Below are positions 57,001 to 64,000 of a stretch of 64,000 nucleotides of DNA, in pieces; the first letter of the stretch is position 1, and every line of letters begins with the position of its first letter. Source of the DNA: Planosporangium flavigriseum (GTDB lineage Bacteria; Actinomycetota; Actinomycetes; Mycobacteriales; Micromonosporaceae); contig NZ_JAATVW010000006.1 in the NCBI RefSeq assembly GCF_011947225.1, positions 62,001 to 126,000 of the forward strand, given 5' to 3'. Both the position numbers and the translations under genes were made by a program. The notes under the pieces are model-generated. The model did not search any database. It saw only the letters and a program-made list of their open reading frames with translations, and had not been told where the DNA came from.

Positions 57001-57030
57001 TTCTGACCTGCGGTAAACCGCAGGTCAGAA
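57001..57030. repeat. Perfect 13-bp hairpin just 5' of selC
   Basis: TTCTGACCTGCGG pairs exactly with its reverse complement across four bases (TAAA), ending five bases before the tRNA. It may be a terminator for upstream transcription or an RNA-processing signal. Confidence 0.7.
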
Positions 57031-57035
57031 CCTAT

Positions 57036-57131
57036 GGAGGCGTTCGGGCAGCTGGTGCTCCCCACGGTCTTCAAAACCGATGTGGCCCGGGATCCGGGTC
57101 AGGCGGGTTCGATTCCCGTCCGCCTCCGCCA
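57036..57131 (+). tRNA. selC: tRNA-Sec (UCA)
   Basis: The 96-base gene starts GGAGGCGTTCGGG and ends CGCCTCCGCCA with encoded CCA. The anticodon loop CTTCAAA (57069–57075) holds TCA at 57071–57073. It has the long variable arm (CCCGG–GAT–CCGGG) and T arm GCGGG/CCCGT expected of tRNA-Sec, and it resembles actinobacterial selC closely. One mismatch (T57043 with C57120) is at the eighth acceptor pair. Confidence 0.96.
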
Positions 57132-57272
57132 CCAGCACGTCGCCCCGGTGACCTGCCGGGACGTAGATCAATGGGGCGTCCTGCAAGACCAGCGCCGGTC
57201 TCACCTCGTCTCACGGATATCCGCTGTGGCCCACTGGTTGCGGCAAATGGGCGGCAAACTTCGCTCCAGCGG

Positions 57273-57510
57273 TCAGGCGCTGTCGTCCTGCTCCGACAGT
57301 CCGAGGGCCTCGCCGATGCGGCGGCGCGCCACGTCGTCCTGACCCTCGATGCACTTGGCGTAGACCTTGAGTAACACGTGGACGCTGTGCCCCGCCCACT
57401 CAGCCACCTGAGTAGCCGGTACCCCGGCGTTGAGCCACAGTGACACGGCCGCGTGCCGGAGATCGTACGGACGCGCCGCTAGCGGCGATTGCTGTTGCGG
57501 CCACCGGTTG
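57273..57510 (-). pseudogene. Truncated tyrosine recombinase (integrase) C-terminus
   Basis: The minus-strand frame ends RPYDLRHAAVSLWLNAGV, AEWAGHSVHVLLKVYAKC, carrying catalytic Arg, His and Tyr of phage/ICE integrases. Similarity stops upstream of about 57510, so the N-terminal two thirds are missing. It lies 140 bases from selC, a classic integration target, and is probably a relic of an element that inserted there. Confidence 0.8.
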
Positions 57511-57599
57511 CGGCGGGATCCGCTGGTGGCGTTCGTGGTGTCTCCTGGCACCGCCGAAGAGGGGCGGCTTACGCCGGAGGCGGATGGCTGGCTGGCCAT

Positions 57600-57977
57600 T
57601 ACCGCCGACGGGGTTGGTTGTTCGAGGTGCTCTCAGCCTTGTGGTGAGGCTGGTAAGAGTGGAGGAGCCTGATCACCGGCGGCCGGCGAGTTGCCGCAGG
57701 CCCCTCCACCAGTCGGTTCAGCGAATCCAGGCCATCATCGACGGCAAAGGCCGTACTGGGCCGCTCAGTGGAGTCGGGGGAGACCGGCATGTCGGGCCGG
57801 TGCGATTGAGATTGGCGGGTGTGGCTCGCATCAGCGGCAGGAAGGCCGCTCGGCGTCTCCGAAGTCGAGGCCAGCGATCCGGCGGGACGGCCGCGCTGGC
57901 GTGCTCGACGTGGCCAGAGTAGCACCGGATTCCGACGAGTCAATCCATTGCGATCGCTGGCGATGCCGGGGGTGATC
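57600..57977. other. Gap without a supported gene
   Basis: No coding frame here has a recognisable start, ribosome site or family match. It lies between the broken integrase and the IS element and is probably decayed element DNA. Confidence 0.4.
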
Positions 57978-57992
57978 CGGCTGCCTGCCGCG
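57978..57992 (+). repeat. Left 15-bp target-site duplication of the IS
   Basis: CGGCTGCCTGCCGCG occurs here and again at 59022–59036, immediately outside the IS ends. Confidence 0.85.
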
Positions 57993-59021
57993 TCTAAAAC
58001 TGACGATCATCGTTGACACCTGGGTCTCCGGAGACTACGGAGACCATCTATGTCTAAGTCCACCCCTGCGCTGGATCGTGAAGCGAAGCGGCGCCTGGCG
58101 ATCATCCGCCACGTCGAGGAGGTCACCGGCAACGTCGCGCTGACCTGCCGCTACTACGGCATCAGCCGGCAGGCGTACTACATCTGGTACCGCCGCTACC
58201 TGGCCGAGGGGGTCGACGGGCTGCGGACCCGGTCGAAGCGGCCCAAGACCTGCCCCCACGCCACCCGTGCCGAGGTCGTCGAGAAGATCCTCTACCTGCG
58301 GCAGAACTACCACTTCGGCCCGGCGAAGATCGCGATGTACCTCAAGCGCTACCACGACATCACGGTCAGCCACTCCGGCGTGTGGCGCATCCTCAAGCGC
58401 CTGGACCTCAACCGGCTGCCTGCCTCGCAGCGCTACAAGCGCCACGACAAGCGCTGGAAACGCTACGAGAAACAGCTGCCCGGCCACCGGGTCCAGATCG
58501 ACGTCAAGTTCATCGAGCCCATCGGCGCGACCAAGACCGGCCGCCGCGGCGGGCGCAACAAGTACTACCAGTTCACCGCGATCGACGACTGCACCCGGCT
58601 GCGGGTGCTGCGCATCTACCCGCAGCTCAACCAGAAGACCGCCATCCAGTTCCTCGACTACGTGCTGCAGCGGCTGCCGTTCCAAGTGCAGGTGATCCAG
58701 ACCGACAACGGCGCGGAGTTCCAGACGGCGTTCCACTGGCACGTGCTCGACAAGGGCATCGCCCACACCTACATCAAGCCGCGCACCCCGCGCCTCAACG
58801 GCAAGGTCGAACGGTCCCACCGCATCGACGCCGAGGAGTTCTACCGGATGCTCGACGGTGTCGTCATCGACGACGCCGAGGTCTTCAACGACAAGCTCCG
58901 CGAATGGGAGGACTACTACAACTACCATCGCCCGCACGGCGGCCTCGACGGCCAGACCCCCTACGAACGCCTCAAGCAGAAGACCACGACCCAGGCGTAA
59001 ACGATCACCGTCACTCGCACA
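57993..59021 (+). mobile_element. IS481-family insertion sequence
   Basis: The 1029-bp element is flanked by an exact 15-bp direct repeat. Imperfect inverted repeats lie inside each end (58001–58023 and 58991–59013), matching at 19 of 23 positions. The outer ends read TCT on the left and ACA on the right, near the TGT/ACA ends of the family. It encodes one transposase. The intact duplication suggests a fairly recent single insertion. Confidence 0.88.
58050..59000 (+). CDS. IS481-family transposase
   Basis: The 316-residue protein has an N-terminal helix-turn-helix region (about 20–75, CRYYGISRQAYYIWYRRYL) and an rve DDE domain with Asp in QIDVKF, Asp in QTDNGAEF and Glu in GKVERSHR. The frame is complete. 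The stop codon lies within the right inverted repeat. Confidence 0.95.
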   Translation: MSKSTPALDREAKRRLAIIRHVEEVTGNVALTCRYYGISRQAYYIWYRRYLAEGVDGLRTRSKRPKTCPHATRAEVVEKILYLRQNYHFGPAKIAMYLKRYHDITVSHSGVWRILKRLDLNRLPASQRYKRHDKRWKRYEKQLPGHRVQIDVKFIEPIGATKTGRRGGRNKYYQFTAIDDCTRLRVLRIYPQLNQKTAIQFLDYVLQRLPFQVQVIQTDNGAEFQTAFHWHVLDKGIAHTYIKPRTPRLNGKVERSHRIDAEEFYRMLDGVVIDDAEVFNDKLREWEDYYNYHRPHGGLDGQTPYERLKQKTTTQA

Positions 59022-59036
59022 CGGCTGCCTGCCGCG
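59022..59036 (+). repeat. Right 15-bp target-site duplication of the IS
   Basis: Exact copy of the repeat at 57978–57992. Confidence 0.85.
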
Positions 59037-59590
59037 ATCGGGGAGGACTTTCTGTACATCTATCAAGGCGGCCCGAACCGGTCCGCACGCGCCGCCGGCT
59101 GGGCGCGTGCCGCCGCTGCCGCTGTCGCTCTGCGGCGTCACGCAGAACGCCCGCCGTCTGGCGCGGAAAGCGAGAAGCCCTCGGGGCCGCCGAAGCACGG
59201 ACAGCACCAAGGGCACCTGATCGAGGTGAGCCGGCAGCCGGCCGGCGGCGAACTGGGCACGCGGCGTGACAGACACGCCGCGCCGTAGCGCGCGCCGCGG
59301 TCCGCAGTGAGTGGTCGGTGTGGGCGTCCCCCGGTGCCCGACTCTCCACGCCACCCGCCCGGCGTCAAGGGCGCTTCGCGTCGGCTACGCCGATGGCCTC
59401 CGGCCACCCTTGACCCCGACCGGGCGCCGAGGATCTTGGCACCTGTCCGGGGGACGGGGAAGGTACGGTGAGCCGGAGGGTCTGTCTCCATAGGCGGTCA
59501 CTGGGCGAGTGCCTAAGGGGCCAGCGCTACGGACACGCGGGTATCGCCGCTGAGCTGGTCGCTTCCCAAGAGCCCGAGGGAACCGGCCTA
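59037..59590. other. Gene-poor stretch with a cloverleaf repeat
   Basis: No gene is supported here. It contains the folded repeat at 59364–59414 and, at about 59431, another GATCTTGG core as in the terminators at 4459 and 6053. Confidence 0.5.
59364..59414. repeat. 51-nt fully paired three-armed cloverleaf sequence
   Basis: The outer stem GTCAAGGG/CCCTTGAC (59364–59371 and 59407–59414) encloses three adjoining hairpins with no unpaired junction bases: CGC-TTC-GCG (59372–59380), TCGGC-TAC-GCCGA (59381–59393) and TGGCC-TCC-GGCCA (59394–59406). Each loop is T-N-C. It is not a tRNA. I believe related sequences are dispersed in Micromonosporaceae genomes, from memory and not checked. Confidence 0.8.
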
Positions 59591-60169
59591 TCAGGACATG
59601 CGAAAGTTGGAAATCCCGTCGAGGTCGTCCGCCCACTGTTGTTCGCGCTCGGCGTTGTCCCAGCCCATCACCGCGTTGATGCGGTGCCAGGCGCTCCGGA
59701 ACGCCAGGATCACGACCTGCACGGCGCTGTCCAGCACATCGAGGTCGACGCCCCAGTGCAGCAGTTCGGTTCCGTCAGGCTGCTGCACTGGCGTCATAAA
59801 GTGCATGAGGCCGTAGAGCTCACCGTGTGCCACCGCCGAATATCCCTTGTAGACCGAAACAGGCGGCTCCTTAGTGACCAGGCCAGCGTGCAGCAGATTC
59901 GCCGTCTGCTGGGTGGCCGTCAACTGCACCTCGGTCTCAATCTGCGGCGAGAACTTGTTCGGCCACGTGACGGTCAGGTCCAGATCAGTGGCGCGCCTGG
60001 TCACACGTGTCTGCTGGTCGAGCGCGTCGTTCTGTTCGGGCCCTGACTCCAGCATCGACTTGGCCTGCTCGCCTGCCTGGCGCGCGCTGGACAGGCTTAG
60101 CACCAGTTCCCGGCACACGCGCGATACGTGGACCACAGCCGGGATGCCTTGATCGCGGCCACTGCCCAA
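59591..60169 (-). CDS. Hypothetical protein, possibly truncated
   Basis: The 192-residue frame is non-repetitive with a natural residue mix. Base composition looks lower in GC than the flanking genes, a sign of transfer. The N-terminus begins abruptly in a helical stretch, and it overlaps a PIN fragment on the other strand, so it may be a C-terminal remnant. ATG 60055 is an alternative start. I recognise no family. Confidence 0.5.
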   Translation of the reverse strand: MGSGRDQGIPAVVHVSRVCRELVLSLSSARQAGEQAKSMLESGPEQNDALDQQTRVTRRATDLDLTVTWPNKFSPQIETEVQLTATQQTANLLHAGLVTKEPPVSVYKGYSAVAHGELYGLMHFMTPVQQPDGTELLHWGVDLDVLDSAVQVVILAFRSAWHRINAVMGWDNAEREQQWADDLDGISNFRMS

Positions 60170-60307
60170 TTCGAAGGCTGTGCTCTCGTCACCAACGACA
60201 AGCGTCTGGCTGGACGGGCTCGGGCTCGAGGTGTCCCTGTGCTATCCAGCGCCGAACTCTTCGCCCGAATCGGATTCGCGTCACCATCAGTGAGCGGCGG
60301 CCAGTAG
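60122..60307 (+). pseudogene. PIN-domain (VapC-like) C-terminal fragment
   Basis: The plus-strand frame from about 60143 reads DALIAATAQFEGCALVTNDKR, then GVPVLSSAELFARIGF and stops at 60305. DALIAATA and LVTND are the C-terminal PIN motifs with catalytic Asp. The N-terminal half and antitoxin are missing. It is too short and lacks a start, so it is a relic. Confidence 0.65.
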
Positions 60308-60683
60308 CTTCGCGTGCGGTGTAGCGGTGCCTGTAGCAACGAGCACGGACCGCGATGGATGTCAGCGGCAGGAACAGGCAGCCACACTGAGCCCACGGAC
60401 GGCTTGGGGCCTGACTCGGACAACTGCCCGGAACTTACAAACGAGGGGTCACCTCAACCAGAAAGGCGACCGGCCTGCCCGGACAGGGGGTCGATCCCGT
60501 AGATCCGACCGTCGGCGGAGAAGTGGCCTCGTTCTGGAAGTCGGTCTACTCCCGGTTGCGGCGTCCCGACCGCTCTGCATCTTCGCCGCCTGGTCTGGTC
60601 ATCTGCTGTCAGCGCGTGACGCGACCATGGTGTGGTGGTCGGCGCATTGCGGTTCCGCCGCCGGGCGCGAAGAATACTCCGCC
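60308..60683. other. Gap without a supported gene
   Basis: No frame here looks like a real gene. It may hold the promoter of the gene at 60684. Confidence 0.4.
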
Positions 60684-61232
60684 ATGGATTTGCCGAAGAG
60701 CAGGACGGCGTACCGGCAGGCTGAACGGGCGTTCGACAAGCTGTCGGCATTGGCTGACGCCGCAGGTGCCGACGAGTTCCGGGACGAGTTCGTGTCCTGC
60801 ATCGGCATGATCCAGCGCGTCGGCCCGATCCTTTACAACGAAACGAAGGGACACCGGACGGCGACCTTCGGCGCCTGGTGGCAGACGACCGGTCAGGATC
60901 CGCTGTTCCGCTTCATGGCCGATGTTCGAAACGCCGAGTTCAAGCGGGCTGAGAACCGTAAGGTCGCCCACCATGACGTCGTTGTCCACGAGGTGGTCAC
61001 TGTAACGGACGCCGTGCATGTAGCGGTCATCCGCGATGGGAAGGTGGTGGAGGAGCACTCTCACAGCGATCCGTTGCCGCCCCCGCCGGTCGTCCCCGAG
61101 CCGACCCACACGGTCACGTGGTACTTCAGTGGCGGCACCTATGACGGACAGGAAGTGCTCGGGCTACTGAGGCAGTACCTGGTCTGGATTCGGGACGTGC
61201 TTATTCCAACGGCCGAACGCCTCACCCCGTAG
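60684..61232 (+). CDS. Hypothetical protein of the integrated region
   Basis: The 182-residue protein has a helical N-terminal half (LPKSRTAYRQAERAFDKLSAL, then WWQTTGQDPLFRFMADVRNAEFKRAE) and a strand-rich C-terminal half (HHDVVVHEVVTVTDAVHVAVI, TVTWYFSGG). No signal or membrane segment. The ATG at 60684 lacks a good ribosome site; the frame upstream looks non-coding. It may be part of a mobile-element cargo. No function assigned. Confidence 0.6.
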   Translation: MDLPKSRTAYRQAERAFDKLSALADAAGADEFRDEFVSCIGMIQRVGPILYNETKGHRTATFGAWWQTTGQDPLFRFMADVRNAEFKRAENRKVAHHDVVVHEVVTVTDAVHVAVIRDGKVVEEHSHSDPLPPPPVVPEPTHTVTWYFSGGTYDGQEVLGLLRQYLVWIRDVLIPTAERLTP

Positions 61233-61415
61233 GGATACAGACGGTGCGGCCCCCAGCGAAGGTACCCAGTCGTAATGCACGGGCGAGCGAAGTGGTCGGG
61301 TGGCCGGCGGTACAGCACGGAAGTACAGCAACCGGGCCACCCGTACCGAGCCGAACCAGACCGCGCCGCATCGGTTGACCTCGTATCCACCTTCGCCAGA
61401 TCGCGTTGCCGATCT

Positions 61416-61457
61416 CTGGGGGTCAAGGGGTCGTCGGTTCAAATCCGGCCGTCCCGA
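61416..61457 (+). other. Orphan 3' fragment of tRNA-Pro(GGG), likely att site
   Basis: CTGGGGGTCAAG (anticodon loop and stem), GTCGGTTCAAATCCGGC (T arm) and CGTCCCGA (acceptor 3' strand) match the 3' half of a tRNA-Pro. No 5' half precedes it and no CCA follows, so it is not a functional tRNA. Such duplicates mark attachment sites of pSAM2-type elements, which integrate in tRNA-Pro. Confidence 0.78.
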
Positions 61458-61539
61458 CAGCGACAATCGGCCGTTGACGCGGGGAGTTTCACCAGGTCAA
61501 CGGCCGTTGCCGTGTCTGCCGGTGACCCGCTCCAGTGAT

Positions 61540-61790
61540 CTAGACGGCTCGGAGTTGGGGACCGTTTGGGGACCGGCGCACCGCGAGATGGGCACTGAGC
61601 GCCGTTCCGGCTTCATCGATGGAGCGGCGGTCCGGATGTAGGTACCGCTGAGTCGTGGTGATGGCGCCATGCCCCGCGATCTTCCGGAGCACGTGGACCG
61701 GCACGCCCACGTCACCCCGGTGTGCCGCAGGTCGTGACGGCGCAGGTGCTCGAACCCCTGGGCCGCCTCGACCTCATCCCAGGTGCGTGG
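61540..61790 (-). pseudogene. Frameshifted tyrosine recombinase fragment
   Basis: Minus-strand frames read EHLRRHDLRHTGVTWA and then, after a frame change near 61708, GVPVHVLRKIAGHGAITTTQ, RYLHPDRRS, ending at a stop at 61540. The intact family sequence has a few extra residues (an Asp-Ala stretch) at the break, so a small deletion caused the shift. It lies 80 bases from the tRNA-Pro fragment, as expected for an integrase next to its att site. Confidence 0.82.
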
Positions 61791-61877
61791 CGTCGCGCGG
61801 CACCGTCGAAGCGGCGTGTGGCGGCCATCCTCCCGAGAGCAGGTCCGCCGGGCGGCGGTGCGGTGCGCGGGCCGGGA

Positions 61878-63533
61878 TCAGACCGCTCGTCGGGTCGCGC
61901 GCAGCACGACGTCGTTGACGTGGTGGGTACTGGCCGCGCCGGGAGGCCGTGGCCGGGTCTCGTGCGTCTCGACGTGCCAGGTATCGGGGTCGGCGGTGAG
62001 CGCGGCGGCGATCTCGTCGACCCCGACGAACGCCCCCGGGTCGTACATCCGGGTCTGGGTCGCCGCGTCCACCGGGTCGCGCAGGGCGGTGAGGTCGTGA
62101 TGGACGACCAGGAGTGTGCCGCCGGGGGCGACGGCATCGAGCAGGCTGCGCAGGCCGCGCTGGTCGGGCGTGCGCTTGAACGAGCCGTACTGCAGTGAGA
62201 CCAGGTGGAAGGGCTCGGTGCCGAAGGGGGTGGGATCGTTGGCGTCGCTGCGTACCAGATGGATGCTGAGCCCGCGGCGCTCGGCCTCGGCGCGTACCCG
62301 GGCGAGTGCGTTGCCGGAGATGTCGGTGGCGGTCACCTTCCAGCCGTGTTCGGCCAGCCAGAGGGTGTCGGCGCCCTCGCCGGTGCCGACGTCGAGCGCC
62401 CGGCCGGGGGGCAGGTCGGTGACCTCGTCGACGAGTGTGCCGTTGGGGTTGACGCTCCAGACACGGTCCGGGCCCCCGTAGCGGTGGTCCCAGTCGATCT
62501 CCTCGCCCGAGGACCGAGCGGCGTCGCGCAGGTCCTCCTCGGCGAGGCTGAAGGCGATCATGGCGCCTACCTGGCTGCCCTGGGCCGCCGACGGCAGCAC
62601 CTGCAGGCTGGGGTCGGTGACGTTGCCGGCTGCGTAGATGCCGGGCACGGCGGTCTGGCCACGCGGATCCACTGAGAGGACATCGCCGGCGCCGGTGGGG
62701 TGAGCAGTGGTGGTGAGCCCAACCCCGGCCAGCATGTCGGCACGGGCATGGAACCGTGGATTGACCACGACGGTGTCGGCCTCCAGGACGCGACCGTCGA
62801 CGAGCTCGACTCCGAAGACCTCGTCGTCGGGCCCCGTAAGGACGCGGTTAACCTCGTTGCGCTCGATGACGAGGCCCGAGGCGGCCAGAGCGTGCAGGAC
62901 CTCCTCGTTGAGCCCGGTGGGGTCGTGCAGCACGACGGTCAGCCGGTCGGTCAGGTGCCGCCACAGCGGGGTCGGGTGCATACCCAGGGGGTGGGTGATG
63001 ATCTGCACCAGGCGCTGGTCGCGCACCTCGAAGCCGTGGCAGAACGGGCAGTGCACCACGCCGCGACCCCACTGCGCGGCGACGCCGTCGATCGCGGGCA
63101 GTTCGTCGGTCAGGCCTGTCGCGGCGAGGACACGGCGGGCCACCAGCGCATGCCCACCGGTGAGGTCAAGCCGGAACCGACCGTCGTCGCGACGGTGCAC
63201 CGCCACGACCCGGCCGGTGAGTACCTCTCCGCCGTACGTGCGTACTTCCTCGCGCCCGACCGCCATGAGTTCGCCGGGCGCTGCCCCCTCGTGCCCCAGG
63301 TAGCCGTGCATGTGGACGGCCGGGGCGTTGCGCGGGGCTCCGTCGTCGACCACGATCACGCTGCGCCGCTGGCGGGACATTTGCAGGGCGGCAGCGAGCC
63401 CGGCGGCCGAGCCGCCGATCACGGCGACATCACAGTGACGCTCCATGGTCGGATGCCGAGCGTGATGGTCGGCGTGGTGGTCGACGCCTTCGGGGTCGAC
63501 CAGCTGCTGGCTATCGGCGGCGTGCTCGCTCAT
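61878..63533 (-). CDS. Bifunctional FAD-dependent oxidoreductase / SAM methyltransferase
   Basis: This 551-residue protein is a fusion. Residues about 30–340 are a thioredoxin-reductase-like FAD/NAD(P) enzyme (VIGGSAAGLAAALQMSR; CPFCHGF in the redox position; GIYAAGNVTDPSLQV). Residues about 350–551 are a class I SAM methyltransferase (ALDVGTGEGADTLWLAEHGWKVTATDIS). Such fusions are known in actinobacteria. The pair may oxidise and methylate one small molecule, a guess. ATG 63533 is used; the ribosome site is weak. It is divergent from the XRE gene and likely controlled by it. Confidence 0.9.
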   Translation of the reverse strand: MSEHAADSQQLVDPEGVDHHADHHARHPTMERHCDVAVIGGSAAGLAAALQMSRQRRSVIVVDDGAPRNAPAVHMHGYLGHEGAAPGELMAVGREEVRTYGGEVLTGRVVAVHRRDDGRFRLDLTGGHALVARRVLAATGLTDELPAIDGVAAQWGRGVVHCPFCHGFEVRDQRLVQIITHPLGMHPTPLWRHLTDRLTVVLHDPTGLNEEVLHALAASGLVIERNEVNRVLTGPDDEVFGVELVDGRVLEADTVVVNPRFHARADMLAGVGLTTTAHPTGAGDVLSVDPRGQTAVPGIYAAGNVTDPSLQVLPSAAQGSQVGAMIAFSLAEEDLRDAARSSGEEIDWDHRYGGPDRVWSVNPNGTLVDEVTDLPPGRALDVGTGEGADTLWLAEHGWKVTATDISGNALARVRAEAERRGLSIHLVRSDANDPTPFGTEPFHLVSLQYGSFKRTPDQRGLRSLLDAVAPGGTLLVVHHDLTALRDPVDAATQTRMYDPGAFVGVDEIAAALTADPDTWHVETHETRPRPPGAASTHHVNDVVLRATRRAV

Positions 63534-63574
63534 GGGTGTGACGCTACGGCGTCCCGGCGATCTGAGCAAAGACC

Positions 63575-63591
63575 CTTGCAGAATTAGCAAG
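63575..63591. promoter_or_regulatory. Candidate operator for the XRE regulator
   Basis: CTTGCAGAATTAGCAAG is a 17-bp inverted repeat (CTTGC/GCAAG arms) in the 77-base gap between two divergent genes. A third GCAA half-site lies at 63566. Position fits control of both genes. Confidence 0.5.
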
Positions 63592-63610
63592 AGAGGGCCA
63601 GGATGGGGAC

Positions 63611-64000
63611 ATGAGCGAAGTCGCGGACGTCGAGGCCCTGGCCCGCTCGCGTCTGCGCAGCTTGCGCAGCACTCTGGGATATTCCCTCGACGAGTTGGCC
63701 GAGCGAACCAACCTCAGCCCGTCCACCATCAGCCGCGTCGAGACGGGCAAGCGCACCCTGAGCATTGACGTGCTCGTGCCGCTGGCCAACGCCCTGCAGG
63801 TGAGTCTCGATGTGCTCTTCGAGGTGCCGACCGACGACGACGTCGTCATCCGTCCCGTCGCGCACAGCAGCGGCGCGCGCACGACATGGCTGCTGAGCCG
63901 TCCAGACGGGCGCACGGTTGCGATGAAGATGCGCCTCGAGCCGTCCGAAGTGCCGCCCAGCCAACGGGTGCACCCGGGCCACGACTGGTTTCTAGTGCTG
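63611..64000 (+). CDS. XRE–cupin transcriptional regulator, partial
   Basis: The gene is cut by the window end. The 130 visible residues show an XRE helix-turn-helix (LRSTLGYSLDELAERTNLS, then STISRVETGKRTLSIDVL) and the start of a cupin domain (HPGHDWFLVL with a metal-type His). Such proteins sense small molecules and control adjacent genes, here the oxidoreductase/methyltransferase fusion. Confidence 0.9.
   Translation, partial: MSEVADVEALARSRLRSLRSTLGYSLDELAERTNLSPSTISRVETGKRTLSIDVLVPLANALQVSLDVLFEVPTDDDVVIRPVAHSSGARTTWLLSRPDGRTVAMKMRLEPSEVPPSQRVHPGHDWFLVL

Noticed and set aside
57599-57943. A minus-strand hypothetical gene
   Set aside because: Residue composition looks like a shadow frame; no ribosome site or homology features.
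57819-59300. A gene interrupted by the IS element
   Set aside because: Joining the flanks after removing the IS gives an open frame, but it matches no family and has no start signals.
59364-59414. A tRNA gene
   Set aside because: Arms and loops are too short, there is no anticodon loop or T-loop consensus.

Overview
The window is high-GC actinobacterial DNA. Gene order and content point to the Micromonosporaceae: a DUF151 nuclease–MerR–gcvP block as in mycobacteria, GTG starts with GGAG-type ribosome sites, many two-component and partner-switching genes, and long perfect-stem terminators. I cannot name the genus or species from sequence alone.

Layout. 0.1–6.1 kb: DUF151 protein, a ResR-like MerR regulator, a glycine riboswitch driving gcvP, a DUF5999 protein and pabB. 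6.1–14.6 kb: an aldo/keto reductase, a membrane hybrid histidine kinase with an overlapping receiver gene, a small stress-type protein, a GCS2-family ligase, citrate synthase and an Imm1-like protein. 14.9–19.3 kb: signalling genes (CheY-like receiver, STAS protein, PAS–PAS–SpoIIE phosphatase, HAMP histidine kinase). 19.3–22.0 kb: a ferric-reductase-like flavocytochrome, an FMN-binding lipoprotein-like protein and ApbE, forming an extracytoplasmic flavin electron-transfer operon. 22–46.6 kb: mixed metabolism, transport and signalling, including an amidase, an APC permease, a lactonase, a Na+/H+ antiporter with a zinc-finger UBP protein, OtsA, a GGDEF–EAL protein, a papain-like peptidase with a second GCS2 ligase, an MFS pump with a TetR regulator, a ClpP-like protein without catalytic residues, and a proline-rich repeat protein.

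46.9–57.1 kb is a selenium-dependent formate respiration locus. It holds fdhA with an in-frame UGA selenocysteine codon at 47504 and a SECIS hairpin directly after it, fdhB, an nrfD-type fdhC, an OFA-family transporter, selD on the opposite strand, and a tRNA-Sec gene (selC, anticodon UCA). Together these supply the enzyme, a likely formate carrier, the selenium donor and the decoding tRNA. selA and selB are not in the window.

57.1–61.8 kb is a decayed integration zone downstream of selC. It contains two broken tyrosine-recombinase genes, an intact IS481-type insertion sequence with a 15-bp target duplication, a PIN-domain fragment, two unrecognised genes, an orphan 3' fragment of a tRNA-Pro(GGG) gene, and a 51-nt sequence that folds completely into a three-armed cloverleaf. 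61.9–64.0 kb resumes ordinary genes: a fused FAD oxidoreductase/methyltransferase, divergent from an XRE–cupin regulator that runs off the end of the window.
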